In this document: in pieces, positions 46,560-56,239 of the stretch
How positions within the stretch are numbered: position 1 is the stretch's first letter
Layout of the letters: each line of letters begins with the position of its first letter
From: Pseudocercospora fijiensis CIRAD86
Lineage: Eukaryota; Ascomycota; Dothideomycetes; Mycosphaerellales; Mycosphaerellaceae
DNA: 64,000 nt
Assembly: GCF_000340215.1 (NCBI RefSeq)
Contig: NW_006921533.1
Span: 4,428,979 to 4,492,978, forward strand
Direction of reading: 5' to 3'
Position numbers and translations under genes: made by a program
The notes under the pieces: model-generated
Database searches by the model: none
What the model was told of the DNA's origin: nothing
What the model saw: the letters and a program-made list of their open reading frames with translations, nothing else

Positions 46560-47020
46560 TTATGCTTCGCTTATAAGACCTCGACTCTACTAGTATACTA
46601 TCGATCTCTTCCTCGGTCGCTAATACGCTGTCTTAATTCTTCTTCGAGTTGCCGGACTTAGTACGTATCTGTAGCTATATAATAGCGCTACGTATTATAG
46701 AGAATTTCTCGTTAAAGTTTCTCTCTCGTAGGCTTGCTATCTGCCTCGTAGTATAGAGGATCAAAGTGCTAATACTAAAGAATCTCCTTATAGTTAGGAT
46801 GCTAGGGCTCCTTAGGACCTTTATATTTTAGGTCTAAATAGAGACGTATTATAAACGTTCTATCGCCCTTTCGCTTACTACCCGCTAGGTCGCGATATGC
46901 GAAGAAACTAATCTAAATATAGCTCGTCTCTGTAATAGCCGGGTAAATATAGAGCGCTAGGTTTCTACTTCGTACCTTAGATTTAGGGACGGCGCAGAGA
47001 TAAAATCAGAAATATAGCCG
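46560..47020 (-). pseudogene. Unknown ORF 2 in the hAT element (minus strand)
   Basis: The minus-strand frame of about 140 codons has few stops. Visible: RNLALYIYPAITETSYI, DLAGSKRKGDRTFIIRLYLD and RNFNEKFSIIRSAII. It looks protein-like (balanced hydrophobic and charged residues), but no family is recognised. Lies downstream of the transposase on the same strand. Confidence 0.35.
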
Positions 47021-48429
47021 GTACCTATAGCCGGTAAAAGGATGCGAAAATAGGCCTCCTCCTAGGTTAATCTAACGACTAAATACAATTTCTAACTAAT
47101 TCGCTATAAACCGACGCCGAATTTTAGCTAGAAGCTATATATCTTTATTTTGAAGAGTAACCCGCTTCGTATAGATAATAAGGAGGTTTAAAAGCTTAAG
47201 CTCGGTTACGAGAAATGCCTCCGTAGCTTCCTAAAGAGCACTAATCGCCTTAGCCGTAAATCGTATACTAGATCGAAAATCTAATATAATTTCTCGGACG
47301 AGTCGCTAGAAGGGAGTCTTAGGGATTAAAAGCTCGGTCCCTCTTTTGTTTTAGAAAAGCCGGATCTAGCGAAGGGTAATAGTACCTAGTTTAAAGCGCC
47401 GCTTCTTTATCGTCGAGTCCTACCTTATTCCCTTTCTTTTAATAGAAAGATAACTTTTCTTCGTAATAGTCTTCGTCCGCCTACTCTTTTTAGCCTTCTC
47501 CTATCTACCTATAGCCTTCTTGTTTTTCGGTACTGTTTTCCGAGGAACCCCCTTCCTTCGTATATACTACGGAGAGCCTTACTCTTCCGATATCTCGTTC
47601 TCGCTACGGTCTCCCTATGCTTAGCTTGCTTTACCCTTGCCCTTTAGCCTCTAAAGATATTTATCTACGCGTTTAGGCGACGAGGGCATATCGGTAGGAC
47701 CTAGAAAATTAATAAGCATATAATCGTAAGGAGACATTAATGCTTCTTGCCTTCTAGAATAAATAGTCTTCTATTAAACCGCCTTATTAGGTTATCGTTA
47801 GATTCGAATAAAGGATAGTAGCTTAAGGAAGAGGAGGCAGCCGGCTTAGGAAGGCCCGAAGAGCCGAATCCTTAAGGCATGTTTGTCTTTAAGAATATAG
47901 GGAAAGGGAAGAAGGAGAGGAAGAGCGAATAGAGAATTAGAAATAGTCCGTAGGTAAGCAGGGTCGGTTGCTATAGCAACTAGTCTATTTGGATCCTAGG
48001 AATTCGAAACACATTTCGGATATATACCGGCTATATACGCTGGCTATTAAAGGACGGAAACCAATACTACTACTACTACTTGTAGCAATGGTATAGGCTA
48101 CCGAGGGTAACATAACCTATAGCAATATAGGCAGCTATGTTTAGCAAGATAGGATAACGAGACTGTCGCTTAGGCTAATAACTAGAGCCCTACAATATAG
48201 GCATTATAGAAGTGTAACATAAACAATGTGCTATACGAGGTTAATGCTCTACCTACAATGTAGAAGGAGGCCTCTTATATAGGCTTAAAACTGGCCTATA
48301 GGTGTAGGGCCGGTTACTAGCTAATACTATATTACCTTATACGTAAACGCTTCGTCTCCTTAAAGCTACTCTAAGCCTATATACGTTTCCGCTTTTCGAC
48401 CCGGTATCGCCTTCTACCTCCGCCCTCCT

Positions 48430-50700
48430 CCTCTTCGTTATCGCTAATTAGGGTTTCGCTTAGACTAAATTTCGTATTCTCTTCGTATTCCTAGGTTTCT
48501 TCGATCTTAAGGTTTTCTAATTCCTCGATTAACTCCTTTAGTATAATCTTTAGTAACCTGCCTTAGCGATTCTAGTAGAGGAGATAGTATCGGAATACTA
48601 TAATAGATTCGAAGGTAGTAGGCGAGTATGTTCGATTAAAGCGGCCCTAGTAACGAGCGATACTAAAAGACCTCTTATAGCCTATACCTACGCTTAGGAT
48701 AGCGAGGACGTCCCGAGCGACCGACGCTATCGTTAGAAACTTAGGCTCTAACCGCTGCTATATAGCGAGAATATCGTCTCCGAATTCGTCTAGAAGACCG
48801 GTAAGATCTAGAGATTATTAGCCCTCTTTCCGAGCCTACGGGTTTATACTTACTCGCGCGCCGATAGAGATCGAACTCTTCTTTATTTACTTTAGTAGTT
48901 GCTTCCTCTTCTGCCTCTACTTCCTACCTACGAAACAGGTATAATGTCGGAGCCTTCTAAACCTTCTTTTTCTTTATAGGAGCTATATTTAGACTAGTTT
49001 CTTTCCGACGCTTATAGAACATCTTTTCTAGAATAGTCTAGTAATGCTTCGGCTATACCTCGTCCGCCTTCTATTCCGGCCTCTACTAGTATATATCCTT
49101 TTCTACCGGGTTAAGCAAGTACGTAACGCTATAGATATCCCCGAACGAGTTAAAGGTAGTACTATAATATTTATGTAACTTAGTATAGGAGGTATCTATA
49201 GCTTTCGTTATAGCTACTTTCTAGGGAACGCTCTTCTTAGCTAGCTTAGCTACGGTTTCCTCGAGCTCGTTAAAGAGCTAGTTATAGTACGTAAAGATAA
49301 GGTAGATCGTCGGTCCTCGGGTTCTTCTAATCGTAGTAGTAACCTTCGCGTAATGCTTACTAATATCGACGAGATACTCTACTTAGCGCTATTCGGCGGC
49401 GGTAAGGCCGAGCTACTTAATACCCTCGGAACTCTAATAGATCTCGAGAGCGGTACGTAAAGTATATCCCCTCGTAACTATATAGAAAGTCGAATCGAAC
49501 TGGGTCTTAACGTCTTAGGTAAAACGGAGTAGGCGCTAAGGAGGCCGCTTTTGCTATCGCTTATTCTATACGATATTCTAGGCATCGGTTTTAGGGCGCT
49601 CGATTAGGTTCTTTTAAATAGCCTCGAATCGGTTATATCTCTATAAGCTCGAGTTCGTATATATTGCTAGACGACGAAGCTAGAGAAAAAGAGTTAGAAC
49701 TATACTAGGTTGCCGGCTATAGGTACCGGCTACGGACAAAAGTTATACCTTATATAAAATAAGAGCGAGGCTCTCTACCTTATCCCGTCTTATTACTATA
49801 ATAAGTTTCTCGACTTTCGACTTTGCTTTATCCTTATCTAGGATCTTCTGTTAGTCGTCGTTTAATAGTGTAATTTTAAGCGTCTTAAAGAGGGCTCGGA
49901 TCGCGATTTGAACTATATAAGCGAAGTAGGGAAACTTCTATAGGGATATAACTAGCAACGACGTCGGCTCCGATTCGTTAGGGCTAGGGCTATTAATAGG
50001 CTCCTCTTTATCGTTATTATCGTACGTATTATCGTGCGTATCCGGAATCGTAGCGAGCTTAATATTCGGAAGATTAAGCTAGATTGTAGACCTTATAATC
50101 TCCTCTACGCACTCGACCCTATCGATACAATTAGTAATTTCAAAGACATATACGAGTAAATTGTATATATAACGCCTTATACAATGTTCGATTATTACTA
50201 GCGTTGTCCGCAGTAATCGAGATCAGTTTCGTTATTACGCTAACCCTATCTATTGCCGTATAGACAAGCTTCGCTATATCCTTACTAGTATAGGAACCTA
50301 GAATTTTAGGGAATCCGATTATAAGTTCCTAGAGTTTCTAATCCGAATTAATAAAGTATAGTATAATCGAGAGGAAGGAGGCTCTTATAGTCCGGCTTAA
50401 CTAGCTATCGATAGCAATAGCTACTCGGCGAGTATTACGGAGGATCTCCCGAATATCGTCTAATGTAGCCTCTTTATTCTTTTCGAACATAATACGCTAG
50501 GTTGTCGCGCCGAGAAATAGAGGAGGGTAGTTTATAAGATATAGGTATATCTTCTATATAGACTCCCTTTCGTAGAAGTCTTCCGGAAGACCGTTTATAG
50601 CTAGCATTTCGTTTGCTAGTTACTTAAAGTCTTCGGGAGAGAAATCGGTAGCCTTCAATCCTAGAGCTTTCTTAAGCGTAGCCTATAATAATTAGCTAGA
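48430..50700 (-). pseudogene. hAT transposase (catalytic core and hATC dimerisation domain), RIP-inactivated
   Basis: Read right to left: RIMFEKNKEATLDDIREIL and RRVAIAIDS-stop (first catalytic Asp, followed by a Trp position now TAG) near 50480-50390, then KLISITADNASNNRTLYKAL (second Asp) near 50230-50180. After a middle part with helical inserts comes the hATC dimerisation block KFLTIASVARDVLAILSVGI near 48750-48690, and YSPTTFESIIVFRYYLLY near 48630-48570. These blocks match hAT transposases (D..A motif TADNASNN; hATC ARD.L). A GCCGGC repeat at about 49713-49731 interrupts the frame and may mark an intron. Dead by many TAG/TAA. Confidence 0.88.
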
Positions 50701-50714
50701 CCTCTACGGTTAAT

Positions 50715-50797
50715 TTAAGTAGCCGGAATCTATAGCCGGAATCTATAGCCGGTAGCTATAGCCGGCAGCTGTAGCCGGCAGCTATAGCCGGCATTTT
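50715..50797 (+). repeat. GCCGGC minisatellite block in hAT
   Basis: Six units of (A/G)TAGCCGG(C/A)A(G/T)CT in a row, just upstream (minus sense) of the transposase core, where a frame break occurs. Possibly inside an intron or the 5' leader. Confidence 0.8.
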
Positions 50798-51230
50798 AGA
50801 AGACGTACCTCTTTCTAGAACGCTATATCTATATTAACTCTCCTCTCTCTTTAAGATTCCCGATACTGTTTAGAATAGAGATAGTTCGTAGGCGATAAGT
50901 TCCTATCCCCTAGTTTCGGGTATTTTAAGATTGAACCGTAGAAGTTATAGACAATTACTAGTTAACCTTTAAGTCGAGAAGTCGTATAACGGTGCAATGC
51001 CCCCTCTATAAAGAACTTCTAGAATATATCCGTTCGCTCCTTACTACCCTATCGTATCGAGTACTTCCGGAGTTTATACTCCTTCGAACGTAAGTATAAA
51101 GGGAACTATATCTTATAGACCTATTAATTAAACTGCTCTATATACTCGGGTTTCTAAAGATACGCCTAGCTAGCCTTTTCGAAGATTTCCGGGTTAATAC
51201 TCGATGTTCTTATATCTCCGAATAACCTTC
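50798..51230 (-). pseudogene. Minus-strand exon-like frame upstream of the hAT transposase core
   Basis: A frame with LRSKEYKLRKYSIR, KFFIEGALHRYTTSRLKG and LKYPKLGDRNLSP reads through with only TAG/TAA breaks. It may be the N-terminal part of the transposase separated from the core by the repeat block at 50715, or a separate gene. Not recognised as a zinc-finger BED domain. Confidence 0.35.
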
Positions 51231-51719
51231 TACTTAGACTCCGTAAAGGTAAGGACTAGGTAGTAGTATCCTATAATAAATTCCTACTACTAGGATTCGG
51301 AGAGGATGAATCTAGCCCTAATCGTCGTCTAGGACTCGATAGGCTCGAAGGTAAGTATACGACCTCCTTTCGACGTTGTCGCAATCTCGCTCGTATACTA
51401 GACTGTTTCGACTATCGTCTCGTTATTACCCTTCCTAGTATAGCGCCTAGTATATATACAATATCGGTCGGTATGTTTTAAGGTTTCGTACGGTAAGGTA
51501 AGGACTTAGGAGTAGTAGATGTATACTAGTAGCTATAGGGAAACACCCTTTCTTTTATAGTATCGTATCGTTAGGAATAGCTAGGCAGTAAATAGCTAGC
51601 TACCTTTTTTTTTGTTTCCTAGCTACCTAACTACTAGATTTTTTTTCCTAGCTACCCTAGCTAGCCTAACTACTAGAATTTCTTTCCTAGCTACCCTAAC
51701 TACCTAAATTTTGCCTTCT

Positions 51720-52160
51720 ATACGGCGGCTCTCTCCTACTAACGGAACCGAGCTACTATATCTAACGAATCTAAGCTCGTTTTTAGTCTCAATCTATTCT
51801 CTTTCGGTATAAGACACTCGATAAGCAAATGCTTAGGCCGAGTCTAACTACGAAACCCAAGACTAACTAACAGCTCTATTAACTAATCCTAATCCTCGAA
51901 CTCCTTCCGCTTCTTAGTAAAGACCTTAAAGAGCGCTCGAGCTTCTTCGGGTACCTACGGAGTAGTCGAGATAAAGCCGTATCGCTAAAATAGGTAATCC
52001 TTCGGAGGCTTATATAGAGATTTAGAGAATTCCAACGCTAACCTATCCTACTAGTAGCTTAGATTCCGGATACAAGCCCTCTCTACCTTAGTAAAGATTT
52101 TATATAGCAGTAGTACTCTGCCTTCGAGAAACGCTTTCTATTTAACTATTAGTATCTGCC
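51720..52160 (-). pseudogene. Unknown ORF 3 in the hAT element (minus strand)
   Basis: A frame of about 130 codons, for example AFLEGRVLLLYKIFTKVERA, LEFSKSLYKPPKDYLF and EARALFKVFTKKRKEFED, with sparse TAG breaks. No domain recognised. Just upstream (in minus sense) of the transposase, so it may be an accessory gene of the element. Confidence 0.35.
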
Positions 52161-52726
52161 GGCTACGAACGCCGGCTATATATACCGAGTATAGAATAAT
52201 TACCTATACCCCTTCCTCCTATAGTAATACTTCTGCCGTCCCTAGATACCTAGCCCCGATCGTATTAATCGTAAGCTACTTTGCCTTTATAGACGCAAAG
52301 GCTTCGCTCTAATACTAATAAAGAAACTTCTACTCTATATCGAGGATATAAAGACGACTAGTCTCGATTCCAATCCTTGCTAGCTTTTCGTAGTAGCTTT
52401 AACTATAATTTTCTAGATTAATAGGACTTATACCTTAGCCCTTTACTAGTATCTCGTCTCTTTAACTGTACTCGATCTACTCCTAGCGCTTATCGTCTAT
52501 AGCGTTAGGCCCTAAGACTGCACCTATTACTAGATCGACGTATAGTATCTCCTCGCTTTTTTTAGTTCCTTTATTCGTAGTATTAAGCTCTATCGCGGTA
52601 TCCTAAACTCTAGTATTGTTGTTCTCGGCTATCTAAACATCTCCGTTACTATCGGTCGTATCGATAGAGGTAGCGGCTATAGGTCTAAATACTATTAGTT
52701 AACGTATTAAAAAAAAATATGCCGGC

Positions 52727-52780
52727 TATAGCTGCCGGCTACGGCTGCCGGCTATAGCTACTAGCTACGGCCGCTAGCTA
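52727..52780 (-). repeat. GCCGGC minisatellite block in hAT, inverted orientation
   Basis: GCCGGCTA(T/C)(A/G)GCT repeated, decaying at the right end to CTAGCTACGGCC. Same unit as the other blocks in the element. Confidence 0.75.
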
Positions 52781-53255
52781 GATTGACTTACGCTACTAGA
52801 ACTTTACGCTCGAAAACTAGCCGTAATTCTTTCCTCCTCTTAGCCTTCTCTTAGGTTGTCTTCTTATTCTAACCTTCACTTTTTTCTATAGGCGCTAGCT
52901 ATCGATAGAATGCCTTATTCCGCGCCTTTCTTCTCTTATCCTTAGCTCTTTTATCCTTATCTATCTTGTCCTTTCTCTCGCGGTCTCGTACGGAATTCTT
53001 CTTCGTAGAGTACTCCTCTTTAGTTTTGCGCTTTTTAGTTAGACGCTTAGGCAAAATAAACTCGCGGTCTTTAGTTCTATCTTCTATTTAGCGCGCGGCG
53101 CGCTTCTCTTTTACTATTATAAGGGAAAGGGGCGGGGGCGCAGTATATAGTAGTTATTATCGGTATAGGTATAGAGGAAGAAGTTGAAAGTATAAGAATA
53201 TCGCGAAGCCCTAATTGTTGCCGCCTACGTAACGTTATATAGGTAAGCTTTCGCA

Positions 53256-53590
53256 ACTACGGCAACTACGCCCCGGCAATAGTAACTACGCCCTAGCAAC
53301 GGTAACTACGCCCTAGCAACGGCAACTACGCCCTAGCAACGGTAATAAAGCGTAGTAAATACAACCTATTAACTATTATAGCCGGCAATCGTAGCCGGCA
53401 GTCGAATAAGAGTATCCTTATAGCAAAACTACGCCCTAGTAACGGCAACTACGCCCTAGTAACGGCAACTACGCCCTAGTAACGGCAACTACGCCCTAGT
53501 AACGGCAAAAGAGCGTAGTAAATGTAACAGAGTTACTATTATAGCCGGCAATCGTAGCCGGCAGTCGAATAAGAGTGTCCTTATAGTAAA
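53256..53590 (+). repeat. Duplicated block of 20-bp tandem repeats near the right end of hAT
   Basis: AACTACGCCCTAGCAACGGC (20 bp) is repeated about four times at 53266-53345 and again four times at about 53424-53503. Each run is followed by a copy of a segment with AGCGTAGTAAAT..GCCGGCAATCGTAGCCGGCAGTCGAATAAGAGT. The whole unit of about 160 bp is therefore a tandem duplication. TSD and TIR follow 140 bp downstream. Confidence 0.85.
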
Positions 53591-53735
53591 ACTAATACAG
53601 TCTTTAGTTTAAACTAGGAATCTATATAGTTCGAAAAAACCAAACCGGAACTAGGGAGCTAGTTCGCCGCTAAGAAACTAAACTATATACGTTTAGTAGT
53701 TCGGAAACCGAACTACTGCGGGGTCTAACGAGGGG

Positions 53736-54309
53736 TTAACTTCTTTAATAAGCTACTAGTATATAAAGGCGTAACGCCTTTCTTACTAGACTATAGTGTT
53801 TATTAGTAAGTACTATATATAGCTAAATAAAAAACAGTCTAATTGCTCGAGAGATAAAATTTTACCTATACTATAGCTAGTAGCTATTTTAGTAAATAGC
53901 TCGATTTGCTTTAAGTAATTGCGAGCGAAGCTCGCCTTATACTAACAAGGGTACTATAGTAGCCAAAATGTACGAATAGCCACTACGTGACTCCCCGGAT
54001 TTTAGAAAGCTAAAGCTCTAATTGGCTGCTTTCTATACGAACTAGTAGGACGGAGGAACCTAGCTTCTAGGCATATTACGTGCCTTCCTTTCACGTTACT
54101 TCCTTTAAAGCGCGATAATAACAATGCGCTAACACTACCGTTAACACGCACCCAAGGCTAGCACTACGCTACTAGCAGCACGCGCCTAAGGCTAGCATTC
54201 CGTCCGTTAAAAGGCTAGTATTGCGCCCGTAAAAAGACTAGTACTAGCACTAGCACTAGCAACGCATCGCAGAATAGCGTCCTATCTAAGACTAGTGCTA
54301 TACTAACAA
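53736..54309. other. Flank right of hAT, no gene seen
   Basis: AT-rich to about 53980, then less altered sequence with short repeats of AAGGCTAGCA(C/T)T and (CTAGCA)n near 54150-54250. No frame on either strand could be supported. Confidence 0.5.
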
Positions 54310-55740
54310 AAAGACGGAAGGAACAAGGCTAATAAGAAGGATAATAAGAAGCAATACATACCTGTACCTATAGTAGTAAACAAGACGAGCACCTAAGGCT
54401 AAAAAAAAGGACCCGGAGGCTAGAAACAAAAAACTATAGACGGGCAATACCCGGAGTTACTCTTACGGATACGATATAAACCTCGAGCTTTTAACCCTTT
54501 AAGACACGTTACGAATTAACTAAGTAAATATGCCTACTAGACTTCGACCTTATATACTTCCGAAGAAGTGCCGCTATAGAAAACTAGGCGGACTAATTTC
54601 TTTAGTTAGACAATAGGCAGTCACCTCTACTAGTTTATTAGGCTACTAGCTGCCTTAGAAAATACCATTAAATGGCCTAAATCCCTTAGGTTCCCTACGT
54701 AACTTAATAACTAGGCGTAAAGGATTACTATAACTCCTTACCTAGTTGCAGCTAGGCGACGCTTCGTCTTAGTCGATTATTATTAGTTAAAGGTCGTAAA
54801 TTGCAGTATTATTGTATACCCTTATTGCTACTGCCTAGGTAATAGCTTAGATAGGTATAGCTTAGTTAGAAGGGGAAGGCAGGCTAAAGTAAGGTTTAAA
54901 TAGCATACTAGTTAAGTGTTTAATCCCCTATCTAGAAGCTACATTATTAATATTAAGTTAGTGTCTATATTGCTACGCACTAGACTATTACCTAGACTAG
55001 CACCTAAACTAGTACCTAAATTAGCAAACTCGCCCCCTCCGTAGCCTACCGAGTTTAGTCGATTAAGCGTATTTCTAGCAAAACTACGCTAGCAAAAGTA
55101 ATTAATACGATAACGACGGATGCCTTAGGCTCCGAGAAAACTATTAGGAGAACAGTATCGCAGCTTTTAGCCGCCTCCCTTCTTCCTCCGAATCTGTAAA
55201 GCTATTAGGCTTAATATATCCTTTACTAAACTAGGACCTACGTATCTGCTATACGTTAGACGAAGAGAAGGATATTAAAGTAGAGGGCAGTTTAGTCGAG
55301 CCTTAGCGAGTACTTAACACGTCCGGAACGGTTGCGTTAGGAATGGACAAGGGCACTAAAGCGGTAGGTATAGGGGGTTTAGGAGGAGCTTGCGACGACT
55401 ATTCCTCCCTGCCCTAAGTAGCAACGTAAGCAAGTAATAAGGGTACTAAAGCGGTAGGTACGGGGGGTTTAGGAGAAGCTTGCGACGACTATTCCCCCCT
55501 ACCCTAAGCAGTAACGTAAGCAAGTAATAAGGGTACTAAAGCGGTAGGCATAGGGGGTTTAGGAGGAGCTTGCGACGACTATTCCCCCCTGCCCTAAGCG
55601 GCAACGTAAGCAAGTAATAAGGGTACTAAAGCGGTAGGCACGGGGGGTTTAGAAGGAGCTTGCGACGACTATTCCCCCCTACTCTAAGCAGCAACGTCTA
55701 TAAAGGGTGCTAACGATAGACTAGGCTTGAATCTAGGTAT
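54310..55740 (+). pseudogene. Unknown gene with 30-residue tandem repeats, RIP-inactivated
   Basis: A first frame runs from about 54320 to 55040: a Lys/Asn-rich start, KPRAFNPLRHVTN, then a long segment with TAG/TAA at regular Gln/Trp positions. A second frame runs from about 55150 to 55740 (SSSESVKLLGLIYPLLN, CYTLDEEKDIKVEGSLVEP) into four copies of a 30-residue repeat. An intron or frameshift between them (about 55040-55150) is likely. No family recognised. It lies between the hAT and the Helitron and may be cargo of the latter. Confidence 0.4.
55351..55697 (+). repeat. Four 90-bp tandem repeats encoding 30 residues each
   Basis: Units start at 55351, 55441, 55531 and 55621 (the last partial). 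The in-frame translation of a unit begins GTKAVGTGGLGEACDDYSPL and ends with Ala-Ser-Asn-Lys, with two TAA per unit where Gln is expected. The 90-bp period is a multiple of three and the frame is kept throughout. Confidence 0.9.
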
Positions 55741-56239
55741 AGTTGTATACAAACGACGCACTGTCGGTTGCCGAGCGGTATCGTATATATGCAAACGAAA
55801 TAGTGCTAGTACGAGTCGCCTTCTTTACTAGCATTAGGCACCTAAGGTAGGTGTTTTGCGTTACCTCGCCCCTTCTACTTGCGACGTGTTACTTCGTTTC
55901 TTAGACCGACTTCTAACTTCCTCCTTCTATATATATAGTAGCCGCACCTATACCTATACCTATACCTATACCTGCGCCTTAACCCTTCTATATCTAGATC
56001 CTCGTCGCTCCTATATAGTAGATTCCGCCTTCTTCGGTCTCTATACGTTACAACATTTAATACTAGATAGCTAATACTAAAGAGAGCGCCGACCCGAGTC
56101 CTACAATCTAGTATAATATAGCTAGCGATTAACGTACCGTCCCTATGTCGTATTAGCCCGCTATACCGATAGGCAGTACTACGCCGTAGCCTACGCCTTC
56201 TACCTAGCCGCCGTTCCCTCCTAATTAAGAATAGCTACC
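55741..56239. other. Spacer before the Helitron frame; short TACCTA repeat
   Basis: An open piece 55856-56074 contains a (TACCTA)n microsatellite at about 55948-55972 and is unlikely to be a gene. The 5' end of the Helitron (TC terminus) should lie in or near here but I could not place it. Confidence 0.4.

Larger units (their letters stand above)
43835..53727 (-). mobile_element. hAT DNA transposon, 9893 bp, complete but RIP-inactivated
   Basis: Perfect 20-bp TIRs TAGACCCCGCAGTAGTTCGG lie at 43835-43854 and, inverted, 53708-53727, with 8-bp TSD ACGAGGGG at 43827-43834 and 53728-53735. 8-bp TSDs define hAT. A minus-strand hAT transposase with hATC domain is inside, along with at least three other damaged ORFs and many GCCGGC-centred short repeats. 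At the right end AGTAGTTCGG (53695-53704) and CCGAACTACT (53708-53717) form a 10-bp hairpin. It is larger than typical 2.5-5 kb hAT elements. Confidence 0.93.

Noticed and set aside
55351..55697. CRISPR or satellite array
   Set aside because: Repeats are contiguous, 90 bp and in frame with flanking coding sequence; they encode protein repeats.
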